DNA from: Desulfobacterales bacterium
Lineage (GTDB): Bacteria; Desulfobacterota; Desulfobacteria; Desulfobacterales; CAFBRK01
Reading direction: 5' to 3'
Assembly (NCBI GenBank): GCA_021737185.1
Contig: JAIPEL010000007.1
Location: 1 to 64,000 of the forward strand
Length of the DNA: 64,000 nt
Position numbers and translations under genes: made by a program. Below, one piece after another: positions 27,448-36,186 of this stretch. Numbering within the stretch: the first letter of the stretch is position 1; each line of letters starts with the position of its first letter. Under the pieces are notes generated by a model, which worked only from the letters and a program-made list of their open reading frames with translations, was not told where the DNA came from and did not search any database.

Positions 27448-30400
27448 ATGGAAACATCGCGGGGAAGCGCTGCGACAAAGGCAAGCGATCGGCCGGAAGG
27501 GGCGGTGCTGGTGCTCGGCGGCGGAATCGCCGGTATGCAGTCCTCCCTGGACCTGGCCAACGCCGGTTACTACGTCTATCTGGTGGAACGGTCCTCTGCC
27601 ATCGGCGGGCTCATGGCCCAGCTCGACAAGACCTTTCCGACCAACGACTGCGCCATGTGAATCATCTCGCCGAAACTGGTCGAGGTCGGCCGGCATCTGA
27701 ACATCGAGCTTTTGACCCGAACTGAATTGCTTGCGTTGGAAGGAAGTCCGGGGCGGTTCACGGCCCGGCTCCATCGAAGCCCCCGGTATGTGGATCTGGA
27801 CAAGTGCACGAGCTGCGGCGAGTGTGTCAAGGTCTGTCCGATCCGGGTCGAGGACGAATACAACGAAGGACTCTGTGCGCGAAAAGCCATTTTCAAGCGC
27901 TATCCCCAGGCGATCCCGGGAGCCTTTGCCGTGACCAAGCGCGGCACGGCCCCCTGCCGGGCCGCCTGTCCGGCCCATGTCAGCGTCCAGGGGTTCATTG
28001 CCCTGATCAACGACGGAAAACCCGAAGAGGCCCTGAAGCTGTTCAAGCGGGACCACCCGTTTCCGGGGGTCTGCGGCCGGGTTTGTCACCACCCCTGCGA
28101 AGGGTCATGCACTCGAAACCAACTGGAGGGGCCCCTGGGGATCCAGCACCTGCACCGGTACCTGGCCGATCTGGACATGGCCGCAGAGGCTCCCTACGTG
28201 CCGGAAAAGAAGGCGCAACGCCCAGAAAAGGTGGCCGTCATCGGCTCGGGGCCGGCCGGGCTGACCTGCGCCTATTTTCTGGCCATCGAGGGCTACCGGG
28301 TGACGGTGTTTGAAAAGCTGCCGGTGTTGGGCGGCATGCTCACCGTGGGCATCCCGGCCTACCGGCTGCCCCGCGAGGTCATCGACGCCGAGATCGAAGT
28401 GATCCGCCGGCTCGGTGTGGAAATGCTTACCGGGGTTGCCATCGGGGAAGACGTGACCATCGGGGCGCTGCGAGATCGGGGCTACAAGGCGTTTTTCCTG
28501 GGGATCGGCTCCCATGAGTGCAAAACCCTCGGCATCGAGGGCGAAGAATTTTCCGGGGTCTATCCGGGGGTGGAGTTTTTGCGGGACGTCAACCTGGGAA
28601 AGGAGGTTTTCCTGGGCGACCGGGTGGCGGTCATCGGCGGCGGAAACGTGGCCATGGACGCGGTGAGAACCGCCCTTCGCACCGGCAGCAAAACCCCCTT
28701 TGTCCTCTACCGCAGAAGCGAGGCGGAGATGCCGGCCAGCCGTGAGGAGATCGACGAATGCCGCGCCGAGGGGATCAAAATCCGCACCCTGACCCAGCCG
28801 GTGCGGGTCCTTTCCGAAAACGGGCAGGTGACCGGCGTCGAATGCATCCAAATGGCCTTGGGCGAGCCGGACGAAAGCGGCCGCCGACGTCCCGAGCCGG
28901 TGGCGGGAAGAGAGTTCGTCATCGAAGTCGACGCGGTGGTGCCGGCCATCGGACAGGAGTCGGACTGGGCCTGTCTGACCGACGAATGCGCCTGCACCCT
29001 GAGCGAGTGGGGTACCCTGACCGTCGATCCGGTGACACTCCGGTCCCAGGACCCGGATATCTTTTCCGGGGGCGATGCGGTGACCGGCCCGGCCACGGTG
29101 GTCGAGGCGGTGGCCGCCGGGAAAAGAGCGGCGGTCTCCATCGACCGGTTTCTCAGACAAGAGGACCTTTCCGCCGGCCGGGGCCGGGCGTGGGAGGCGG
29201 TCAAGGAAGTTCCGATCCAGGACACCGCAGAAACGCCGAGGGGGGCCATGCCACTGCGGCCCGCCGATGAGCGGATGGGCGATTTCGACGAGGTTCAACT
29301 CGGTTTTCCGCGTCAGGTCGCCGAGGTCGAAGCCGGGCGGTGCCTGGCCTGCGGGGTCTGCAGCGAGTGCTATCGGTGTGTCTCGGCCTGCCTGGCGCAG
29401 GCCGTGGCCCACGAACAGCGGCCCGAAGAACATGAGGTGACCGTCGGTTCGGTGGTTCTTTGCCCGGGCTGCGAGCCCTTCGATCCGACGCCGCTTTCAG
29501 CATTCTACCAATACGGCATCAACCCCGATGTGGTCACCAGCCTCGAGTTCGAGCGGATCCTCTCCGCCTCCGGCCCGACCATGGGCCATCTTACGCGGCC
29601 CTCGGACGGAAGTGCGCCGCAGAAAATCGCCTGGATTCAATGCGTCGGCTCCCGGGATGTCAACCGCACGGACAACGGATACTGTTCGTCGGTCTGCTGC
29701 ATGTACGCGATCAAAGACGCTATGATCGCCAAGGAGCACGCTGAGGGCGAATTGGACTGCGCCATTTTCAACATGGACGTGCGCACCTTTGGAAAAGAAT
29801 ACGAGAAGTACTACCGGCGGGCCAAGGAAAAGGAAAACGTTCGGTTCGTGAAGGCCCGGATCCACACTGTGGACGAAGTGGGAGAAGAAAAGAACCTGCG
29901 AATCCGCTATGCGGATGAAAGCGGAACAATCGTCGAAGAGAGATTCGACATGGTGGTGCTTTCGGTGGGACTCACCATCCCCGAATCGGTCCGGCAGACC
30001 GCCGCCCGGATCGGGGTGAAGACCGGTGATTACGGCTTTACCGTCTCCCCGGAGCTTTGCCCGGTGGAAACCAGCCGGCCCGGCGTCTATGCCTGCGGTG
30101 TCTTTCAGGCGCCCAAGGACATCCCCTCTTCGGTGACCGAGGCCAGCGCCGCCGCCTGCCTGGCCGGGGCCAAATTGGCCGAGGCGAGAAACACCCGAAC
30201 CCGGCAGGTTTCCCTTCCAGAGGAGATCGACGTGGAGGGACTGGATCCCCGGGTCGGGGTGTTTGTCTGCAACTGCGGGATCAACATCGCCGGCACCGTG
30301 GACGTAAAAGCCCTTGAAGACTATGCTCGGTCACTGCCCGACGTGGTCTGGGCCGGCCAGAACCTGTTTACCTGCTCGGAAGACTCCCAGCAGCAGATGA

Positions 30401-31914
30401 AGCAGATCATAAAAGAGCATGGCATCAACCGGGTGGTGGTGGCCGCCTGCACCCCGAAGACCCACGAGCCGATCTTCATGGATACGCTGCAGGGCTGCGG
30501 CCTGAACCGGTACCTTTTCGAGATGGCCAACATCAGAAACCAAAATTCGTGGGTCCACGCCAACGATCCGGTTCGCGCCACGGAAAAGGCAAAGGACCTG
30601 GTGCGGATGGCGGCGGCGAGGTCGGTCTCCCTGCGGCCGCTTCACGAGAAGAAGATCCCGGTCGACAAGCGGGCCCTGGTGATCGGGGGCGGAGTGGCCG
30701 GAATGACCGCCGCATTAGGGATGGCCGACCAGGGTTTTGAAACGATCCTGGTGGAAAAAGAAGAGCGGCTCGGCGGCATGGCCCTGCGGCTGACGAAAAC
30801 CATCGGCGGCACGGACGTTTCGGCCTTTGTCGAAGACCTGGTCGGCCGGGTGTCGCAGCACCCGAATATACAAATCCTGGTGCAGACCCTGATCGTGGGA
30901 TTCACCGGGTTCAAGGGAAATTTCACCACCGAGGTGATCGTCGGACCGGGCATGTACGAGCGAAAGATCAACCACGGGGCAGTGGTGCTGGCCACCGGCG
31001 CCGTGGAATACCGGCCGAAGGAATTCGGCTACGGGACCAGCGACCGGGTCGTCACCCAAGTGGAGATGTCGGTCCGGCTCGAAGCCCAGGGCGCCGAAGG
31101 GCTCGAGCGGGTTGTCATGATTCAGTGTGTCGGGTCGCGAAACGAGCAAAACCCCAACTGCTCGCGGGTCTGCTGCCAGGCTGCGGTGAAAAACGCCCTT
31201 CACATAAAGGCGCTGAAGCCTGCGTGCGACGTGTTTGTCCTGTACCGGGACATGCGCACCGACGGCCTCCTGGAAGACTACTACCGCAGGGCGCGGCAGC
31301 AGGGCGTGCTGTTTTTCCGCTACACCCCGGCTCAGCCGCCGGAGGCAGTTCCTCGCGACGGCGGGGTGACCGTGTCCTTTGTCGATTCGGTGCTGGGCCG
31401 CCGTCTGGAGGTGGATGCGGATCTGTTGGTGCTCAGCGCCGGCATGGTTGCCGAGGATACCGAGGAGCTGGCCTCGATCGTGAAGCTTGCCCGCACCGAA
31501 GAAGGCCATTTCATGGAGGCCCACGTCAAGCTCCGGCCGGTGGATATGTCCACTGAAGGGATCTTTGTCTGCGGCACCGCCCACAGCCCGAAGCTGCTCC
31601 ACGAAGCCGTGGCCCAGGCCCAGGCCGCAGCGGCCCGGGCGGTGACCTTCCTTTGCCAGGACCACCTGACCCTGTCTGCGGTCACCGCCCGGGTGGAGGC
31701 CGAGCGATGCGCCGCCTGCCTGGTCTGCGTCCGCTCCTGTCCTTTCGGTGTGCCGCGAATCAACGAAGACGGTGTCAGCGAAATCGACGAGGCCCTGTGC
31801 CACGGATGCGGAGTATGCGCCGCCGAGTGCCCGGCAAAGGCCATCGAGCTGAACTGGTACGAAGACGACCAGATTCTTTGCAAGGTGGAGGCCTTGCTGG
31901 AGGGGATCCGATGA
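27448..31914 (+). CDS. hdrA: Giant HdrA-family flavoprotein with in-frame UGA (predicted Sec, 27658-27660), internal NfnB/GltD-like domain and second HdrA module (about 1488 aa)
   Basis: Same-frame continuation across [12 protein letters not shown][U][18 protein letters not shown]; 4Fe-4[15 protein letters not shown]; three Rossmann motifs GGGIAGM, GSGPAGL, GGGVAGM; C-terminal ferredoxin [32 protein letters not shown]. Confidence 0.88.
27669..27690 (+). promoter_or_regulatory. SECIS-like hairpin downstream of the hdrA UGA
   Basis: GCCGA-aactGGTCgagg-TCGGC, 5-bp stem, loop with GGUC, about 8 nt after TGA. Confidence 0.5.
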
Positions 31915-32363
31915 ACGAAGCCTTCGATCCGATCATTCTGTCGTTTTGCTGCAACTACTGAGGGTACACCGCCGCGGACCTGGCAGGTTCGATGCGACTG
32001 TCCTACCCGGCCGATATCCGGATCGTACGGGTGCCCTGCACCGGCAAGGTCGATCTCATACACATCCTGCGCGCCTTTGAAAAGGGCGCAGACGGGGTGT
32101 CGGTGGTCGGCTGCATGGAGGGAGACTGCCATTACAACAGCGGAAACTTCCGGGCGAAAAAGCGGGTGGCCCAGGCCAGGCAAATCCTCGACACCGTGGG
32201 CATCGGGGCCGACCGGGTACAGATGTACAACCTGTCCTCCAGCGAGGGGCCCAGGTTTGCCCGCTTTGCCGAGGAGATGGCCGAAAAGATCCGGGCGCTG
32301 GGCCCGAACCCGGTTCGGGCGGCGGCCAACCAGATGGAAAACCAGACGGGAGGTGGCCGATGA
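31911..32363 (+). CDS. mvhD: MvhD-like iron-sulfur subunit with in-frame UGA (predicted Sec, 31959-31961)
   Basis: ILSFCCNY[U]GYTAADLAGSMRLSYPADIRIVRVPCTGKVD..ADGVSVVGCMEGDCHYNSGN; same frame both sides; ATGA overlap with hdrA stop. Confidence 0.9.
31973..31996 (+). promoter_or_regulatory. SECIS-like hairpin downstream of the mvhD UGA
   Basis: CGC GGACCT ggc AGGTTC gat GCG: 9 pairs (one G-U) with a 3-nt bulge, 11 nt after TGA. Confidence 0.5.
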
Positions 32364-33028
32364 TCGTCGCCGAGAAAAAGCCGATGGAGGAGATCATCGA
32401 AGAGGTCAAACGCTTCGAAAACATCCTCGTTCTTGGCTGCAACGAATGTGTCACGGTCTGCGAGGCCGGGGGGAAGAAAGAGGTCGGCGTCCTGGCCTCG
32501 GCGCTGCGCATGTTCTTTCTCAAGCAGGGGCGAAAGATGCGCATCGATGAACGGACCCTCGAACGCCAGTGCGATCCGGAATACCTGGAAGAGATCCGGG
32601 ACGTGGCCGACGGCTACGATGCCGTCGTGTCCCTGGCCTGCGGGGTGGGGGTGCAGTTCACCGCAGAGCACTACCCCAACCTGCCGGTCTATCCCGGGGT
32701 CGACACCTGCTTCATGGGTGTCACCGAGGCGCGCGGAATGTGGACCGAGCGCTGCCAGGGATGCGGTCGGTGCATCCTGGCCTCCACCGGCGGGATCTGC
32801 CCGGTGGCCCGCTGCGCCAAGCGGCTGTTCAACGGGCCCTGCGGCGGATCCTCCGACGGAAAATGCGAGATCGGAAAGGACACGGTTTGTGCCTGGCAGC
32901 TCATCATCGACCGGCTCCGGGCGCTGGGACGGATGGAAGAATACGAGCGGATCGCCCCGATCAAGGACTGGTCCACGGACCGGGCCGGCGGCCCCCGAAA
33001 AATCGTCAGAGAGGATCTTGCGCCATGA
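32360..33028 (+). CDS. metV: Methylene-THF reductase-associated zinc-finger/Fe-S protein (MetV)
   Basis: VLGCNECVTVCEAGGKKEV...CQGCGRCILASTGGICPVARCAKRLFNGPCGGSSDGKCEI; ATGA overlap with mvhD. Confidence 0.9.
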   Translation: MIVAEKKPMEEIIEEVKRFENILVLGCNECVTVCEAGGKKEVGVLASALRMFFLKQGRKMRIDERTLERQCDPEYLEEIRDVADGYDAVVSLACGVGVQFTAEHYPNLPVYPGVDTCFMGVTEARGMWTERCQGCGRCILASTGGICPVARCAKRLFNGPCGGSSDGKCEIGKDTVCAWQLIIDRLRALGRMEEYERIAPIKDWSTDRAGGPRKIVREDLAP

Positions 33029-33954
33029 GCACCAAGACACCGAGCCGACTGGAAAAGATTCTTGCCGCAGGACACCGGGCGGTGACCTCCGAATGCGGCC
33101 CCCCCCGGGGGAGCGATCCGGCGGTGATCGAGAAAAAAGCCGCGCTGATCCGCGACCATGTCGATGCGGTCAACGTCACCGACAACCAGACGTCCATGAC
33201 CCGGATGTGCAGCCTGGCGGCGTGCATCCGGCTCAAGCAGATGGGGCTGGAACCCATCCTGCAGATGGTCACCCGGGACCGGAACCGGATCGCCCTGCAG
33301 AGCGACATCCTCGGGGCCGCCGCCTTCGACATCTGCAATGTGCTGTGTTTGTCCGGCGACCATCAAAGCTTCGGCGACTGCGCCCAGGGCCAGAACGTGC
33401 ACGATCTGGACTCGATGCAGCTGCTGCAGACCGTCCGGCGGATGCGCGACGACGGCAAATTCCTGGGTGGAGACGACATCGCCCGCCCGCCGCAGATGTT
33501 CGTCGGTGCCGCGGCCAATCCCTTTGCAGACCCGTTCGAGATCCGGGTCCTGCGGCTGGCCAAGAAGGTTTCGGCTGGTGCCGAGTTCATCCAGACTCAA
33601 TGCATTTACAACCTGGACAAGTTCGAGCAGTGGATGACCCAGGCCCGGGACCGGGGTCTGACCGAACGGGTTTCCGTCCTGGCCGGGCTCACGCCCATGA
33701 AGTCGGCGGGAATGGCCCGCTACATGAAAAACCGGGTCCCGGGGATGGATGTGCCCGACGAGGTCGTCAGCAGATTGGCCGACACCCCCAAGGAGAAGCA
33801 GCCGGAGGTGGGCATCGACATCTGCGTGGAGGCCATCGAACGGCTCAAAGACGTCGAAGGCGTGGCCGGATTTCACATCATGGCCATCGAGTGGGAGGAA
33901 AAGGTCGCCGAGATCGTGGAACGGGCCGGATTATACCCACGTCCGGAAGTATAA
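33025..33954 (+). CDS. metF: Methylenetetrahydrofolate reductase (MetF), paralog 2
   Basis: ILAAGHRAVTSECGPPRGSDPAVIEKKAALIRDHVDAVNVTDNQTSMTRMCSLAACIRL...[22 protein letters not shown]. Confidence 0.92.
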   Translation: MSTKTPSRLEKILAAGHRAVTSECGPPRGSDPAVIEKKAALIRDHVDAVNVTDNQTSMTRMCSLAACIRLKQMGLEPILQMVTRDRNRIALQSDILGAAAFDICNVLCLSGDHQSFGDCAQGQNVHDLDSMQLLQTVRRMRDDGKFLGGDDIARPPQMFVGAAANPFADPFEIRVLRLAKKVSAGAEFIQTQCIYNLDKFEQWMTQARDRGLTERVSVLAGLTPMKSAGMARYMKNRVPGMDVPDEVVSRLADTPKEKQPEVGIDICVEAIERLKDVEGVAGFHIMAIEWEEKVAEIVERAGLYPRPEV

Positions 33955-33969
33955 GGGCGCTGTCTCGTC

Positions 33970-34085
33970 CGCCAGGATGCTGGGAGGCTGGGACGCTGGG
34001 AGGCTTAAAAACAAAAATGCACGGGAACAGAACCTCCAGATGTTTTTCGCCTCCCAGCTTCCTGGCCTCCCAGCATCCCAGCAAG
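33970..34085. repeat. Full copy of the GCTGGGAGGC iterated-arm repeat
   Basis: gatgctgggaggctgggacgctgggaggc ... gcctcccagcttcctggcctcccagcatcccagc. Confidence 0.85.
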
Positions 34086-34161
34086 TGAAAACCTGAATTC
34101 AGTTGTCGGAATGCAATCTGCACCAACAAAATAAACAGTGTGCAAGGAAAGCGAGGTCGTC

Positions 34162-34554
34162 ATGAACGAGAAAAAAAGAGTGCTGGTGGTGGACGACGAG
34201 CCGGATTTTGCCGCCATCGTGCAGGGAAATCTGGAAAAGGAAGGATTCGATGTGGAGGTGGCCTACAACGGGGTCGAAGGCATGGAAAAGGTCAATGCCA
34301 ATCCGCCCGACGCCATCGTTCTGGACGTGATGATGCCGGAGATGGACGGCTACAAGATGTGCGCCGCCCTCAAGGGCGACGACCAGCTTTGCGAGATTCC
34401 GGTGATTCTGCTTACGGCCGTGGCCTCCCACGTGACCTCGACCCGCTATACCCATGCCGAGGGGATGGCCATGGAAGCCGACGACTACATCGCCAAGCCG
34501 GCTTCGGCCGAGGACATTACCAAAAGTCTTCGGCGCCTGCTGAGCCTGGCATAA
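34162..34554 (+). CDS. Single-domain response regulator (CheY-like)
   Basis: VLVVDDEPDFAAIV, DAIVLDVMMPEMDG, YIAKPAS. Confidence 0.92.
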   Translation: MNEKKRVLVVDDEPDFAAIVQGNLEKEGFDVEVAYNGVEGMEKVNANPPDAIVLDVMMPEMDGYKMCAALKGDDQLCEIPVILLTAVASHVTSTRYTHAEGMAMEADDYIAKPASAEDITKSLRRLLSLA

Positions 34555-34574
34555 AATCGCTGCCGCGATTTTAT
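34551..34574. repeat. 24-bp hairpin ATAAAATCGC-TGCC-GCGATTTTAT
   Basis: 10-4-10; the stop codon of the response regulator lies in the left arm. Confidence 0.8.
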
Positions 34575-34920
34575 GCTGGACGTACGGCAGCAAGGGTTGG
34601 GCCGCTGTAAACTACTGCCTGTTCTGCGCCGATCTGGCCATGTGGGAGGAAAACGTCCGGATCAAGGCCCGGTCCGTGGATGAACTGGGCTGCCGAACCT
34701 GGCTCAACACGGAATGAGGGCATGAATTTTTCTCAGTCCGGGTCGGGCTGAACAAGTTCAAGATCGATCACCGCTTCGAGGTCAAAAGCATCATCGAGTA
34801 TTACGCCCGTTGGATCCGGGAGGGCCGTCTGAAAGTCGATCCGACCTGGAACCGGGAGCGCAAGGTCACCTTCACGGTCCAGGACCCGTGCCAGCTTGTT
34901 CGAAAGTCCCTGGGCGTGCT
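34570..34920 (+). pseudogene. Remnant of HdrD/CCG-type Fe-S oxidoreductase with in-frame TGA at 34715-34717 (Sec-like position)
   Basis: GWAAVNYCLFCADLAMWEENVRIKARSVDELGCRTWLNTE[TGA]GHEFFSVRVGLNKFKIDHRFEVKSIIEYYARWIREGRLKVDPTWNRERKVTFTVQDPCQLVRKSLG; no start codon, frame lost after RKSLG. Confidence 0.65.
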
Positions 34921-35040
34921 GGGCCCAACGAGCGGGCCTACCTGGGCGACGACCTCAAAGACGTCTAGGCCTTTCACCCGGAATCGGAAATGTGACCCCG
35001 GCGGCCGCCAAGTACATGCCGGCGTAATTGTGGGGATCAT

Positions 35041-35137
35041 GGTTTCACCGCAGAGGCGCTGAGAGCGCAGAGGATGCGCAGAGGAAAATTTTTGAGGATT
35101 TTCTCTGCGTTCTCGGCGTCTCGCGGTGAGGTTTCGT
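35041..35137. repeat. CACCGCAGAGGCGC...GCGGTG iterated-arm repeat
   Basis: tttcaccgcagaggcgctgagagcgcagagg ... ctctgcgttctcggcgtctcgcggtgaggtttc. Confidence 0.75.
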
Positions 35138-35162
35138 TGATCTGAAAACCGTCACTGAAATT

Positions 35163-36065
35163 ATGCCATCGAGCACTATGGCCGGTTGGGGGAAGTACGC
35201 CATGAAGGTGTTTTGCATCCTTTCCGACGAAAGGGCCGGACAGCTCAAGTCCCCGGAGGTGTTTTCGCGCATCCTGAAACGCTCGGGGATCCGGGGTGCT
35301 TATGTGCCGTTTCGCGTGCGCGTGGCCGACCTGGGCCGTGCGATCCAGAGCCTGAACGTGCTCAACATCGCCGGGGCCAATGTCACCGTTCCCTTCAAGG
35401 AAGCGGCTGTTCCTCACATGGACGTGCTGTCTGAGGGGGCCAACATCATCGGGGCGATCAACACCATCGTGATCAATGAAGGAAGGCTCAAGGGGTACAA
35501 CACCAATGCCATCGGATTTATGGATGCACTGGCAGATCTTCGCTTCGAGGTCGACGGCTGCCGGGCCGTGGTCCTGGGCACCGGCGGGGCGGCCCGGGCG
35601 GCGGTGTTCATCCTGAGCTGGCTCCGCTCGGCGGAGCTGACGGTGGCCGGCCGGTCCCGTGAAAAGGCCGCAAGGCTGACACGGGATTTCCGGGGACGGG
35701 CCGTCTCTTTGGCGGAGCTTGCCGCCGAACCGGTTGCCGCAGACCTGATCGTCAACGCCACCTCGGTTTCCAGCACCAAGGAGTCGCCGGAGTTGGCCCG
35801 GTTCGCCCAACGATTGAAGGCGGATCGATGCCGGCTGGTCTTCGATCTTAACTATGGCCGAAGAGAAAACATCTGGGAAGGGGCGGCCGCCCGTATCGGG
35901 GCGGAATTCACCGACGGGCTGCGGACCCTGGCGTTTCAGGCCCGGCGGACCTTTGCCCTGTGGACCGGCATCCAGGTCCCGTCCGAGGAGTTCGTCAAGG
36001 CCTTGGAGCCGTTTGACGCGGTACGAACAACGACGGAAGCGTTGATTCCGGGCCAATGCGTATGA
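35163..36065 (+). CDS. Shikimate dehydrogenase (AroE)-like protein, divergent substrate motif
   Basis: ANVTVPFKEAAVPHMDVLSEGANIIGAINTIV, GYNTNAIGF, VLGTGGAARAAVF; start may be an internal ATG (about 35202). Confidence 0.82.
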   Translation: MPSSTMAGWGKYAMKVFCILSDERAGQLKSPEVFSRILKRSGIRGAYVPFRVRVADLGRAIQSLNVLNIAGANVTVPFKEAAVPHMDVLSEGANIIGAINTIVINEGRLKGYNTNAIGFMDALADLRFEVDGCRAVVLGTGGAARAAVFILSWLRSAELTVAGRSREKAARLTRDFRGRAVSLAELAAEPVAADLIVNATSVSSTKESPELARFAQRLKADRCRLVFDLNYGRRENIWEGAAARIGAEFTDGLRTLAFQARRTFALWTGIQVPSEEFVKALEPFDAVRTTTEALIPGQCV

Positions 36066-36186
36066 TACAAAGAAGATACCGCCAGCTGCCGCGCGTTTAC
36101 GATCACCGATCCGGAAGTTTGGAACCTGCCCCTGCCTTCACCTGCGCACCGGACCGATTCCTGAAAACGAACCGGCAAGGAGCCCG

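Noticed and set aside
28105-29433. 442-aa minus-strand ORF within hdrA
   Set aside because: Antisense shadow; composition typical of spurious ORFs and overlaps coherent HdrA/NfnB coding sequence
34570-34920. Functional third selenoprotein gene
   Set aside because: No start codon or full catalytic domain and the frame is lost after DPCQLVRKSLG; retained only as a remnant with a Sec-like signature
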